This document shows, piece by piece, positions 1-7,390 of a stretch of 18,759 nt of DNA; the stretch's first letter is position 1, and each line of letters starts with the position of its first letter. The notes under the pieces are model-generated. The model searched no databases and was not told where the DNA came from. It worked only from the letters and a program-made list of their open reading frames with translations. The position numbers and the translations under genes are program-made. This DNA is from Peptococcaceae bacterium (GTDB lineage: Bacteria; Bacillota; Desulfitobacteriia; Desulfitobacteriales; Desulfitobacteriaceae): NCBI GenBank assembly GCA_031289815.1, contig JAITOS010000130.1, positions 1 through 18,759 of the forward strand, written 5' to 3'.

Positions 1-1
1 T

Positions 2-679
2 CGCCTCCAGGTGCAAGGTTTTTTGCGGGTTTATGACGATTTCTATGTACTATTTTATCATGTTTTCGCTTTTAAACCCAGGGTTGGCGCGGGGTTGGCG
101 ATTGTTCAGCAAGGCCTAAATACAGGACTTCGAGAAAGTGAAGTCATTGGCCTGACTTGGGATTGTATCGACTTTGACAGGGCTTTAATCCGCGTCTATC
201 GGCAATTTCAGCGGGTGGCAAAGGAGTTTCTTTGGCAACCGCTAAAGAATAACAAGCCTAGAGTTATACCCGCTCCCTCTAGCCTTTTGGATATTCTGAA
301 GGAACAAAGACGCCGCCAAGGTGAAATGAAACTCAAAGCCGGTTCCCTCTGGTCAAATCCGGACAATCTGGTATTCACGAATGAGACCGGGCGATATTTA
401 AACTATGCAACTATTCGCAACCACTTTAAACGCATAGTAATCTCTCTAGGATCACCGCAAACCCGTTTCCATGACTTGAGACATCAATACGCCATCACTT
501 CACTTCAGGCCGGGATCGACATCAAAACGGTTCAGGAATCCCTTGGTCATCATACCGCTGCTTTTACTCTGGACACCTACGCCCATGTGACAGACGGCAT
601 GAGAAAAGACGCCGCCGCGAAGCTGGATATTGCCTATAAATCACTTATCAGCGGGAAGCGTACAAGATTGATACCCTAG
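2..679 (+). CDS. Tyrosine recombinase / phage-type integrase, C-terminal part (5' end outside window)
   Basis: The reading frame is open to the left edge, so only the C-terminal catalytic part is visible. The catalytic set of tyrosine recombinases is present in order: Arg in TGLRESEVIGL, Lys in PLKNNKPR, the HDLRH box, the LGHH histidine and the nucleophile Tyr in DTYAHV. The enzyme would perform site-specific integration and excision of a mobile element. It reads toward a tRNA-Leu gene about 320 bp away, the usual arrangement for an element inserted in a tRNA 3' end. One oddity: a segment resembling the start of the catalytic domain (DDFYVLFY) is separated from TGLR by about 18 extra residues, and the DNA there carries a near-tandem gggttggcg repeat, so the gene may be altered or decaying. 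The family assignment is firm; activity is uncertain. Confidence 0.88.
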   Translation, partial: RLQVQGFLRVYDDFYVLFYHVFAFKPRVGAGLAIVQQGLNTGLRESEVIGLTWDCIDFDRALIRVYRQFQRVAKEFLWQPLKNNKPRVIPAPSSLLDILKEQRRRQGEMKLKAGSLWSNPDNLVFTNETGRYLNYATIRNHFKRIVISLGSPQTRFHDLRHQYAITSLQAGIDIKTVQESLGHHTAAFTLDTYAHVTDGMRKDAAAKLDIAYKSLISGKRTRLIP

Positions 680-733
680 CTGAGACTTGGTTTTTAAGGG
701 CTTCAAGCCTTACCCTAAGCACTCTAAAAAGTG

Positions 734-789
734 CAAGGCTGTATTAAATATATTTAATATATTTTGCCGGGATATTAAATACAGCCTTG
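734..789. repeat. AT-rich nested inverted repeat downstream of the integrase
   Basis: Two perfect 12-bp arms (caaggctgtatt at 734-745 and aatacagccttg at 778-789) enclose an AT-rich interior. Within this lies an 18-bp perfect palindrome at 742-759. An 11-bp piece of the right half (ggatattaaat, 770-780) is repeated inverted at 834-844. No gene is visible here. The stretch could be a terminator for the integrase, a cruciform, or accessory sites for recombination. The repeats are directly visible; the role is inference. Confidence 0.7.
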
Positions 790-910
790 AAAACCGCTTG
801 TAGCAAGGGTTTGCGAATTAACGTAATTAATATATTTAATATCCGGGTATATCAAAAATAAAAAAAGCGGTGAGATTATTCCACTACAAAAAAATAGCCT
901 ATAAAAGCTG

Positions 911-933
911 TAAGTGGTAAACTAAGTGGTAAA
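911..933. repeat. Two direct repeats taagtggtaaa, 12-bp period
   Basis: The 11-mer taagtggtaaa occurs at 911-921 and again at 923-933. It lies between the integrase gene and the tRNA-Leu 3' end. Short direct repeats beside a core attachment site are typical of integrase arm-type binding sites, so that is the favoured reading, but nothing in the sequence proves binding. The rest of 680-1001 shows only AT-rich DNA and small hairpins (for example gcact/agtgc near 719-734). Confidence 0.5.
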
Positions 934-942
934 ATAGCATTC

Positions 943-988
943 CAGACAAAAACAGAAACCCGGAAAGCCTTGCGCCATCCGGGTTTCA
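943..988 (-). terminator. Rho-independent terminator of tRNA-Leu
   Basis: Read on the minus strand, a perfect 10-bp stem (arms at 978-987 and 955-964, GAAACCCGGA / TCCGGGTTTC) is followed by CTGTTTTTG. It lies 14 bp past the CCA end of the tRNA-Leu gene, as expected for its terminator. Confidence 0.8.
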
Positions 989-1001
989 CCGTTTTTTAAT
1001 A

Positions 1002-1088
1002 TGGTGCGGTCGAGAGGACTTGAACCTCCACGCCCTTGCGAGCACTAGTACCTGAAACTAGCGCGTCTGCCAGTTCCGCCACGACCGC
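1002..1088 (-). tRNA. tRNA-Leu (anticodon CAG), CCA encoded
   Basis: The minus-strand sequence folds as a class II tRNA. The acceptor stem is GCGGTCG / CGACCGC with discriminator A and an encoded CCA. The anticodon stem is CTAGT / ACTAG with loop TTCAGGT, giving anticodon CAG. There is a long variable arm and a T arm with GGTTCAAGTCC. The anticodon and class II shape identify leucine. A strong promoter lies directly upstream and a terminator directly downstream. The 3' end faces a tyrosine recombinase gene, so it probably served as the chromosomal attachment site of an element extending left. Confidence 0.95.
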
Positions 1089-1099
1089 ATACAAGTTAT

Positions 1100-1128
1100 A
1101 TTATATGGATCAAGGGTGGACTTGTCAA
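1100..1128 (-). promoter_or_regulatory. Sigma-70/A-type promoter of tRNA-Leu
   Basis: On the minus strand TTGACA (1123-1128) and TATAAT (1100-1105) are separated by exactly 17 bp, a perfect consensus. The tRNA begins 11 bp downstream of the -10 box. Confidence 0.88.
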
Positions 1129-1147
1129 TCATTTGCGCAAATAATTT

Positions 1148-1169
1148 TAGCGCCTCCGGGATGACGCTA
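1148..1169 (-). terminator. Weak hairpin at the ytpB stop codon, possible terminator
   Basis: A 7-bp stem with one G-U pair (TAGCGTC / GGCGCTA) overlaps the ytpB stop codon and is followed on the minus strand by AAATTATTT. It is the only candidate for ending the long minus-strand operon before the tRNA promoter. The stem is short and the T tract poor, so confidence is low. A separate perfect 12-bp palindrome ATTTGCGCAAAT follows just downstream. Confidence 0.35.
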
Positions 1170-2207
1170 TAAACGCTTCATCGTTCTCAAGGCGCGGCAT
1201 AACCCGTATAATACCCGCGTCCGACAGCCGGACACGCGGAGCAGTTTTGCCGTTATTCCCTTAATCTTCGAGTTTTTATGATCGGAAAGGTACATGGCCG
1301 TCAAGCCCCGGCTCACGGTTTCATGAAATTTCCGGCAAGGCGCTTCTTTCGCCAGGTGCTGTATATTGCGCCAGAATTTCAGATAGCCGTCGATGAGCGC
1401 CGCTTCATCTGGATAAGACGCGACAAAATTTAATTGATCGGTTCGGCGATCCTCTTCCATATCGATCAGGTAGTCCAAATAAATATGCAGGCCGGAGATC
1501 CAGGGGTCGTACAGCTTCACTAAAGCCTGTATTTGCTCAGGCTTCGTTGGTTGGGGATAGGCCGCGTTGGCGCAGAGACAGAAAATACCCAGCGTCGATC
1601 CGGTGGCCAGGGCCAACTCGTCGCTTGTTAACCCCCATGTTTCCGGCTTCAGTCCGGCGATCCAGGCCGCGATTTTCTGTTCCCGCTCCTGCGGCGCCAG
1701 ATGTTTATAGGTCTGTAATTTGGCGTAGCGGCCGGCCAGGCGCAGCAATTCCTCTTGCACGAGATGAAGCTGCGGCAGGGTTTCCATAAACCGCTGGCAA
1801 TGATCCACCAGCTTGTCCAGATAACCGCCGTCGTCCTGATGCGGATAGTACCGGTAGTAGTCCGAATGCTGCCTGTGGGGAACCAGCGCTTCCGACATCG
1901 CCGTATGCAGCTGCGCGAAGGCCTGTTCGTTTTGAACGTCCAAGCGATCCGTCAGGTTATCGAGATAGTCGCTGATGGTCTGATAGGCGACGATAAATTC
2001 CAGCATCGGCGCCGCGTCTATCCCCGGATAGAGGGCAAAAATACTGCCGCCTAAGCAATGGAAGCTTTTATCCTGAATGCTGGCCAGCGCTTCCCGCGCT
2101 AAATGTTCATTCGGACAACGTTCCGCTTCCTTTTGCCACGAAGCCAGCTTTTGTCTGACGACGGGGAATATTTTTAGCACAAATTGTGTGATCAGAGAAG
2201 GCAGCAT
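1167..2207 (-). CDS. ytpB: Tetraprenyl-beta-curcumene synthase family protein (YtpB / DUF2600)
   Basis: At 346 aa the protein is close to Bacillus YtpB in length and shows that family's conserved features: the FIVAYQTISDYLDNLTDR region near residues 71-88 with an Asp-rich DYLDN motif, and a second acidic segment IYLDYLIDMEEDRR in the C-terminal third. In Bacillus this class IB terpene synthase converts all-trans heptaprenyl diphosphate to the C35 hydrocarbon tetraprenyl-beta-curcumene, a precursor of sesquarterpenes. The ATG is preceded by AAAGGG at good spacing. It is the last gene of the minus-strand run, 58 bp after the SDH-type protease. A HepT-like and a HepS-like gene in the same window could provide the substrate. 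Family assignment is strong; the exact product is inferred. Confidence 0.85.
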   Translation of the reverse strand: MLPSLITQFVLKIFPVVRQKLASWQKEAERCPNEHLAREALASIQDKSFHCLGGSIFALYPGIDAAPMLEFIVAYQTISDYLDNLTDRLDVQNEQAFAQLHTAMSEALVPHRQHSDYYRYYPHQDDGGYLDKLVDHCQRFMETLPQLHLVQEELLRLAGRYAKLQTYKHLAPQEREQKIAAWIAGLKPETWGLTSDELALATGSTLGIFCLCANAAYPQPTKPEQIQALVKLYDPWISGLHIYLDYLIDMEEDRRTDQLNFVASYPDEAALIDGYLKFWRNIQHLAKEAPCRKFHETVSRGLTAMYLSDHKNSKIKGITAKLLRVSGCRTRVLYGLCRALRTMKRL

Positions 2208-2265
2208 GGTACACCCTTTCAGCCGAAATTTTTGTCAGTCAGCTCCGTGTGATTCCCTCAAGCGT

Positions 2266-3036
2266 TTAAAATGAGTCCTCCGTTGTGGCAAACAGTTCTT
2301 CATAGCCTAAATATAATTCCCAAATCACTTCCCACAATTCGCCTTCCGCTTCCGTGACGTTCAACCCTAAATTTTTCGCTTCATATCTGCCGATCGGAAA
2401 GCCGTGCGAATAGTACGACTCGGTTAAGGCTTTGGTGACGGTCTCAACTTTTTCCGGTTTTTCCTTCAGCATATAACGGGACAGCAGCACTTCGGCGTAT
2501 TGCCGGGAAGCCTTCAGCGCTTTCTCATAGTCGCCGATTAACCAGGGATCCAGTTTGTTCAAAATGGGGGATAGCAGGAACGATATATTCTCCAATTCCA
2601 GGGTGTTGGTCATCGAGCGCTGAAAATAATCCAAACAATGCTGGATCACTTGCGCCGGAACCCACAGGTCTTTATACAGCGGGTGTTTTACCAGCGGATC
2701 GATCGGGCCTAATTCGGATAAGGGGCCCATGACGACTTCATCCGCGCCCAAGACGACCATCGAAGCGGCTGATTTCGCGACAAAAGGCACAATGACGGCA
2801 AACTTTTCGCAGAATTCACGAATTAAAGCCACAATTTTATAGGGTGTATCGACCACGCCGCCATAGCTGTGAATGACTAAATCAATTTTCTTTGCCGGCC
2901 CAATTTCCATCAGCTGTTTATATAACGGTACTAAAATACGATCGTCCAATGGCGTATAGGCAAAATACACCAGAACTTTTGAACCTCTCAATGCTTCCAA
3001 GCGGTCAATTAACGCTAAACGTTCTTCAGCCTTCAC
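2266..3036 (-). CDS. SDH-family Clp-fold serine protease (PF01972-like)
   Basis: The 256-aa protein has the Clp/crotonase-fold protease signature of the serine dehydrogenase proteinase family: an oxyanion-type glycine motif HSYGG (residues 56-60), the nucleophile region VAKSAASM (Ser89 or Ser92, the latter aligning with the ClpP serine), and MGPLSELGPIDP near 103-114. No signal peptide is visible, so it is probably cytoplasmic or peripheral. The start is GTG with AAGGAGG seven bases upstream. It sits between hemL (77 bp upstream) and ytpB (58 bp downstream). Its substrate is unknown; relatives are broadly annotated as proteases, some membrane-associated. I am confident of the family and have no evidence for a specific role in heme or terpene metabolism. 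Confidence 0.8.
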   Translation of the reverse strand: MKAEERLALIDRLEALRGSKVLVYFAYTPLDDRILVPLYKQLMEIGPAKKIDLVIHSYGGVVDTPYKIVALIREFCEKFAVIVPFVAKSAASMVVLGADEVVMGPLSELGPIDPLVKHPLYKDLWVPAQVIQHCLDYFQRSMTNTLELENISFLLSPILNKLDPWLIGDYEKALKASRQYAEVLLSRYMLKEKPEKVETVTKALTESYYSHGFPIGRYEAKNLGLNVTEAEGELWEVIWELYLGYEELFATTEDSF

Positions 3037-3113
3037 CTTTGTGCCTCCTTATTATACCACCTCTTTCATTTTATTCCATATTCAGCCATTGGTGTATGAT
3101 TTTACGAGCATTC

Positions 3114-4406
3114 TCAGAGGGCGCGTAACACCGCTCGCGCTTGCTCCAGGGTATCGTCGATATCCGCGTCGGTATGCGCCGTCGAGAGAAAGACCGCTTC
3201 AAATTGGCTGGGCGCGAGATAGACCCCGCGTTCCAACAGGCCGCGAAAATAGGCGGCAAACTTGTCAACGTCGGCTGTACAGGCGCTTGCGTAGTCCTTT
3301 ACCGGGCCAGCCGTGAAGAATAGGGAAAACATGGCGCCGATGGCGTTGACGGCAACCGGTTGTCCGGCTTCCGCGGCCAGAGTCCGCAAGCCGTCGGCCA
3401 ATCGCCGCGTCAGCCGTTCGAGTGCTTCATAGGTTCCGGGCCGCCGCAGAATTTCCAGGGTCGCCAAACCGGCAGTCATGGCCAGCGGATTGCCGGACAG
3501 GGTTCCCGCCTGATACACCGGGCCGCTGGGGGAGATCTGTTCCATGTAGCGCCGTTTGCCGCCGTAAGCGCCCACCGGCAGCCCGCCGCCAATCACTTTT
3601 CCCAAACAGGTCAAATCAGGATCGATCCGGTAATGGGCTTGCGCGCCGCCATAACCGACCCTGAAACCGGTCATTACTTCGTCAAAGATCAGCAGCGCCC
3701 CATATTCCTCTGTTACCTGGCGCAAAGCGGTTAAAAACCCGTCTTCCGGCAGGACGACGCCCATATTGCCCGCCACCGGCTCCAGGATCACGGCGGCAAT
3801 CTGCTCTCCCTGGCGCTGAAAGATATCCTTTACCCCTTCGATATCGTTGTAAGCGGCGACGATGGTGCTTGCCGCCGTTTGCGGGGGAACCCCCGGCGAG
3901 GTTGGGGTTCCGAAGGTCAGCGCGCCGCTGCCGGCTTTGATCAGGAGCGCGTCCGCGTGGCCGTGATAACAGCCTTCAAATTTCACGATCTTATCCCGGC
4001 CGGTTACGCCGCGCGCCAGACGCAGAGCGCTCATCGTCGCTTCCGTGCCGGAGTTGACCATACGGATCAGCTCCATAGACGGATAGGCCGCTAACACCGC
4101 CGCCGCCAGTTCCGTTTCCGCTTCGGTGGGCGCTCCGTAGCTCGTTCCCTTGTCCGCCGCTTGTTTAATGGCTGCAATCACCGCCGGGTGCGCGTGTCCC
4201 AAAATCAACGGCCCCCAGGAACCGACGTAGTCCAGATAGCTGTTGCCGTCGATATCCCGGATCCTGGCCCCTTTTCCTTCGGCGATAAACAGCGGCTCCC
4301 GCCCCACCGATTTAAAGGCTCTTACCGGGGAATTCACCCCTCCGGGAATGACTTTTTGAGCTTGCCGGAAGGCCTTTTTACTTAATTGATCGTTCAATTC
4401 CGCCAC
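3114..4406 (-). CDS. hemL: Glutamate-1-semialdehyde 2,1-aminomutase
   Basis: This PLP-dependent enzyme converts glutamate-1-semialdehyde into 5-aminolevulinate, the second committed step of C5 tetrapyrrole synthesis. At 430 aa it is the family's normal length. It starts with the characteristic PGGVNSPVRAF segment (residues 21-31) and contains SGTEAT (119-124), the PLP-contacting FDEVMTGFR (241-249) and the Schiff-base lysine K270 in TCLGKVIGGG. The start is GTG, preceded by AGGGGGAAG; the stop of ahbAB lies inside this ribosome-binding region 11 bp upstream. Its position last among the heme genes, while hemA is near the front, still makes a complete C5 pathway. Confidence 0.97.
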   Translation of the reverse strand: MAELNDQLSKKAFRQAQKVIPGGVNSPVRAFKSVGREPLFIAEGKGARIRDIDGNSYLDYVGSWGPLILGHAHPAVIAAIKQAADKGTSYGAPTEAETELAAAVLAAYPSMELIRMVNSGTEATMSALRLARGVTGRDKIVKFEGCYHGHADALLIKAGSGALTFGTPTSPGVPPQTAASTIVAAYNDIEGVKDIFQRQGEQIAAVILEPVAGNMGVVLPEDGFLTALRQVTEEYGALLIFDEVMTGFRVGYGGAQAHYRIDPDLTCLGKVIGGGLPVGAYGGKRRYMEQISPSGPVYQAGTLSGNPLAMTAGLATLEILRRPGTYEALERLTRRLADGLRTLAAEAGQPVAVNAIGAMFSLFFTAGPVKDYASACTADVDKFAAYFRGLLERGVYLAPSQFEAVFLSTAHTDADIDDTLEQARAVLRAL

Positions 4407-4417
4407 AACGCTTCCCC

Positions 4418-5410
4418 CTACGCTTCTTCAGCCATAAAATATTTCATACTGGTCTTTTTCAATTCCGCGACGCTGGTTAAAGCGTCATGGTCGCGGATAC
4501 CGGTCGCCAGAGCGATTTTGTTCATTACCTGGGCGCAATCCTCCGGAGTCCGCCCGTGGATCATCGTAAACAGGTTAAACGGCCAATCCGGCAGCGTCGG
4601 TCGTTGATAGCAATGACTGACTTCCGGGAAATCACGCATGAGCAAACCGGTCTTTTCGACCTGAGCCTCCGGCACTTGCCACACCCCCATCACATTCGCC
4701 GTAAAGCCCGCCTGTTGGTGCCTTAATACCGCGCCGAAACGGCGGATGACCCCCTCCCGGAGCAGATCCGCGACCAGCCGCAGTACGTCGTTTTCTTGGC
4801 TGCCAAGGCGTTCCGCCAATAGCGCGTAAGGCGTCAGACCGTCCGGCAGATCTTCCTGTAGCTGCCGGATCAGGGCAATGCGCTCCGGCGTCCGTTGCAT
4901 GGGCCTCAGGGCTTGCTCCGGCAAAGGCGGGGCGGGAATAGCCGCGGGCGCGTCCTGACGAAACTGAAACTGTACATAAATTTTAAACACGCGTAAAGCC
5001 GGGAGGCTGAATATCTCCCGAATCCCGCTTTGCTCTCTGATGTCGGCCAATAGGCTCTCCGCCTTGGACTGCGTAGACGCCATCAGGGTGAACCACATAT
5101 TATAGGCGTGCGTTCGCAGATAATTATGGGTGACTCCCGGTTGTTGCTCTAAAAGTCCGGCCAGCGGCGAAATCTTGTCCGCCGGGACTTTAGCCGCGCA
5201 CAGCGTGCTGAAATAACCCAAGCGGCGCGAATCAAAGACCCCGCCCAAACGGCGGATCATTCCCTGCCCGCGCAGTCGGCGAATCCTGGTCAAGGCCTCG
5301 TCTTCGGAAATCCCGGCCAGTTCCGCCAATACGGCGTAGGGACGGGAGGCCACCGGAAAAGAGACCTGGGCTTTATCGAGTAATATCTGATCTTCCCGCT
5401 CCAAGCTCAT
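4418..5410 (-). CDS. ahbAB: Fused siroheme decarboxylase AhbA-AhbB (AsnC/Lrp-like)
   Basis: The protein holds two homologous AsnC/Lrp-type units in tandem, each a winged-helix plus a ferredoxin-like domain. The first (about residues 1-150) carries RRLGGVFDSRRLGY and THNYLRTHAYNMWF. The second (about 170-325) carries RRFGAVLRHQQAGF and SHCYQRP...PFNLFTMIHG. These are hallmarks of AhbA/AhbB (NirDL-type) siroheme decarboxylases, which remove the C12 and C18 acetate carboxyls of siroheme; they are not transcription factors. AhbA and AhbB are usually separate proteins of about 150-170 aa. I chose the ATG overlapping the ahbD stop (ATGA). AAGGGGG is only 1 nt from it but 7 nt from TTG at 5404, which may be the true start. 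A longer GTG start (5437) lacks an SD. Confidence 0.88.
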   Translation of the reverse strand: MSLEREDQILLDKAQVSFPVASRPYAVLAELAGISEDEALTRIRRLRGQGMIRRLGGVFDSRRLGYFSTLCAAKVPADKISPLAGLLEQQPGVTHNYLRTHAYNMWFTLMASTQSKAESLLADIREQSGIREIFSLPALRVFKIYVQFQFRQDAPAAIPAPPLPEQALRPMQRTPERIALIRQLQEDLPDGLTPYALLAERLGSQENDVLRLVADLLREGVIRRFGAVLRHQQAGFTANVMGVWQVPEAQVEKTGLLMRDFPEVSHCYQRPTLPDWPFNLFTMIHGRTPEDCAQVMNKIALATGIRDHDALTSVAELKKTSMKYFMAEEA

Positions 5411-6402
5411 TCCCCCTTGCGTCCGTGGTACAGGCACCAGGGTTCTTCGGCCATGTAGTCGCCGTCATGATAGTAAGCGGCTCTGGCCCGGCAGCCGCCG
5501 CAAATGCCCTTGTATTCGCAGGCGCCGCAGCCTCCCGCGTATTCCAGCGTCCGCAGCTTCTGAAGGACTTCGTTCTGACGCCAGATCTCATCAAACGGCG
5601 TCTGACGGACGTCTCCCAAGGGTATATGGAGATAGGCGCAGGGCTGCACCTGCCCTTTCGGATTGATGATGCAATAGGCGGTACCCGCCAGACAGCCGCG
5701 GCTGAAGCGCATTTGAATTCCCATTTGTTTGGCAATCCGCATAAATTGGGGCGCGCAGGTCGGTTTCAGTTCAATGTTCACCTGCCGCTGTTTTTCCAGG
5801 ATCCGGGTCAGGGTTTCTTCATACGCTTCCGCCCGCAAAGATTCTTCTTCGATGGAAATCGCTCTGCCGGTAGGTACGAGAAAAAAGAAATGATGGGCCA
5901 CCGCTCCCTCTGCTACGGCAAAGTCCGTGATATTTTCAATTTCGGCGGCATTCCATTCCATGATCGTGGTATGAATTTGAAAGGCCAGTCCCGCTTGCCG
6001 ACAATTGCGCATTCCCTGAACCGCGCCCTGCCAGGCGCCGGGGAAACGGCGCAGGCGGTCGTGCTTTTCGACGTCCAGGGAATCCAGAGATATCCCCATT
6101 CCCATCGCTCCGGCTTCTTTCAGCGCTTTGGCCAGGTCTAGCGTGAGCAGGGTGCCGTTGGTGCCAAATACCGGACGCAAACCCAGCGAAGCGGCGTGAG
6201 CCGTGAGTTCCACGATATCCGGGCGCGTTAACGGTTCGCCGCCGCTGAAGATCATGATTTTGAAACCGGCTTTGGCAATTTGCCCTAAGAGGGTTTTGGC
6301 TTGCGCCGTATTCAATTCCTCTTCGGATTTGCAGCCGGCGTCCCGGTAACAATGATCACAATACATATTGCAGGCGTTCGTTGTATTCCAGGAAACGATC
6401 AA
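5407..6402 (-). CDS. ahbD: Radical SAM heme synthase AhbD (Fe-coproporphyrin III to heme b)
   Basis: A 331-aa radical SAM protein with the SAM-binding cluster motif CNMYCDHC (Cys11, 15, 18), SGGEP (53-57) and a C-terminal SPASM/twitch-type second cluster: Cys292-X2-Cys295-X5-Cys301-X21-Cys323, with an additional Cys304. AhbD oxidatively decarboxylates the two propionates of Fe-coproporphyrin III to vinyl groups, the last step of the siroheme-dependent heme pathway. NirJ-type proteins of heme d1 synthesis are close relatives, but the ahb/hem context favours AhbD. It starts with TTG, overlapping the hemB stop (TTGA) with GGGGTG seven bases upstream, and ends overlapping ahbAB. Distinguishing AhbD from AhbC rests on length, the short N-terminus and cluster spacing. 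Confidence 0.88.
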   Translation of the reverse strand: MIVSWNTTNACNMYCDHCYRDAGCKSEEELNTAQAKTLLGQIAKAGFKIMIFSGGEPLTRPDIVELTAHAASLGLRPVFGTNGTLLTLDLAKALKEAGAMGMGISLDSLDVEKHDRLRRFPGAWQGAVQGMRNCRQAGLAFQIHTTIMEWNAAEIENITDFAVAEGAVAHHFFFLVPTGRAISIEEESLRAEAYEETLTRILEKQRQVNIELKPTCAPQFMRIAKQMGIQMRFSRGCLAGTAYCIINPKGQVQPCAYLHIPLGDVRQTPFDEIWRQNEVLQKLRTLEYAGGCGACEYKGICGGCRARAAYYHDGDYMAEEPWCLYHGRKGE

Positions 6403-7388
6403 TTTCTTTCACCCCATTCTTCCTTTAGCCAAGCGGCGGCCAGCAAGGCGTGATAGGTGATCAGGAGATCGGCTCCGGCCCGCTTCATCCCCACCAGCGC
6501 TTCCGTCACAATCCGGCGTTCATCGATCCAGCCGTTGGCCGCCGCCGCTTTGATCATGGCATATTCGCCGCTGACGTGATAGGCGGCCACCGGAACCCCG
6601 AATCTCTGTTTGGTCCGATAGACGATATCGCCATAGGCCAAGGCCGGTTTGACGATGATCAGATCAGCGCCTTCTTCGATATCCAAGGCGGTTTCCCGCA
6701 TGGCTTCGTCCCCGTTGGGCGGATCCATCTGGTAGGTCCGGCGATCCCCAAATAGAGGCGTGGAACCGGCGGCTTCGCGAAAGGGGCCGTAAAACCCCGA
6801 GGCAAACTTAGCCGCATAGGCCATGACGGGCGTGTTTTCATAGCCCGCCTGATCCAACGCCTGACGGATCGCCCGCACCCTGCCGTCCATCATATCGGAA
6901 GGCGCGACCATATCGGCCCCGGCCCGTGCGTGCGAAACCGCTGTTTTTTGCAGCAGCTCCAGGGTGACGTCGTTCAGGATCGCTCCTTCTTGCACCACGC
7001 CGCAATGACCATGATCGGTGTACTCGCACAGACAGACGTCGGTGATGATATAGAGTTCGGGATACAGCTTCTTCGCCAGCCGAACCGCCTCTTGCACAAT
7101 CCCCTGTTCGTGATAGGCTCCGGTACCGCATTCGTCCTTGTTCTCCGGAATGCCAAACAGGAGAACCGCTCGAACGCCCGCTTGCCGGACTTCCGCCAAA
7201 GCGGCGGGCCATTGATCGAGGGAGTATTGACAGATCCCCGGCATGGAAGGAACTTCTATTTTTTTATTCGTCCCAGCCATGACAAACATCGGATAAATCA
7301 GGTCGTCCAAATCCACGCGGTTTTCTCTTACCAGGGAACGAATGCTCTCATTCGCTCTCAGTCGCCGGGGGCGATACTTCAGCTCCAT
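6399..7388 (-). CDS. hemB: Porphobilinogen synthase (delta-aminolevulinic acid dehydratase)
   Basis: The enzyme condenses two 5-aminolevulinates into porphobilinogen. It shows the zinc-type cysteine cluster DVCLCEYTDHGHC (Cys119, 121, 129 counted from the start chosen here), VAPSDMMDGRV, and the two active-site lysines in YAAKFASGFYGPF (K194) and IIVKPALAYGDIV (K247). Length of about 329 aa is normal. Two in-frame ATGs exist: the one at 7394 overlaps the ahbC stop (ATGA) but is 1 nt from AAGGAGG, whereas the one at 7388 has ideal 7-nt spacing, so I use the second. It is placed between the two radical SAM genes ahbC and ahbD, with overlaps at both ends, implying tight translational coupling. 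Confidence 0.97.
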   Translation of the reverse strand: MELKYRPRRLRANESIRSLVRENRVDLDDLIYPMFVMAGTNKKIEVPSMPGICQYSLDQWPAALAEVRQAGVRAVLLFGIPENKDECGTGAYHEQGIVQEAVRLAKKLYPELYIITDVCLCEYTDHGHCGVVQEGAILNDVTLELLQKTAVSHARAGADMVAPSDMMDGRVRAIRQALDQAGYENTPVMAYAAKFASGFYGPFREAAGSTPLFGDRRTYQMDPPNGDEAMRETALDIEEGADLIIVKPALAYGDIVYRTKQRFGVPVAAYHVSGEYAMIKAAAANGWIDERRIVTEALVGMKRAGADLLITYHALLAAAWLKEEWGERN

Positions 7389-7390
7389 TT

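Noticed and set aside
680..1001. CRISPR array in the repeat-rich stretch
   Set aside because: Repeats are short, mostly inverted and without regular 30-40 bp spacers.
3051..3056. TATAAT upstream of the SDH protease as a promoter
   Set aside because: A start 6-7 nt downstream would fall inside the Shine-Dalgarno site, and no good -35 box is present.
4418..5410. AsnC/Lrp transcription regulator
   Set aside because: Two AsnC units with siroheme decarboxylase motifs, flanked by ahbD and hemL, fit AhbAB and not a DNA-binding regulator.
5425..6141. 238-codon plus-strand ORF opposite ahbD
   Set aside because: It is fully antisense to a well-supported radical SAM gene, has no recognisable motif, and reflects the GC-rich codon pattern of that gene.
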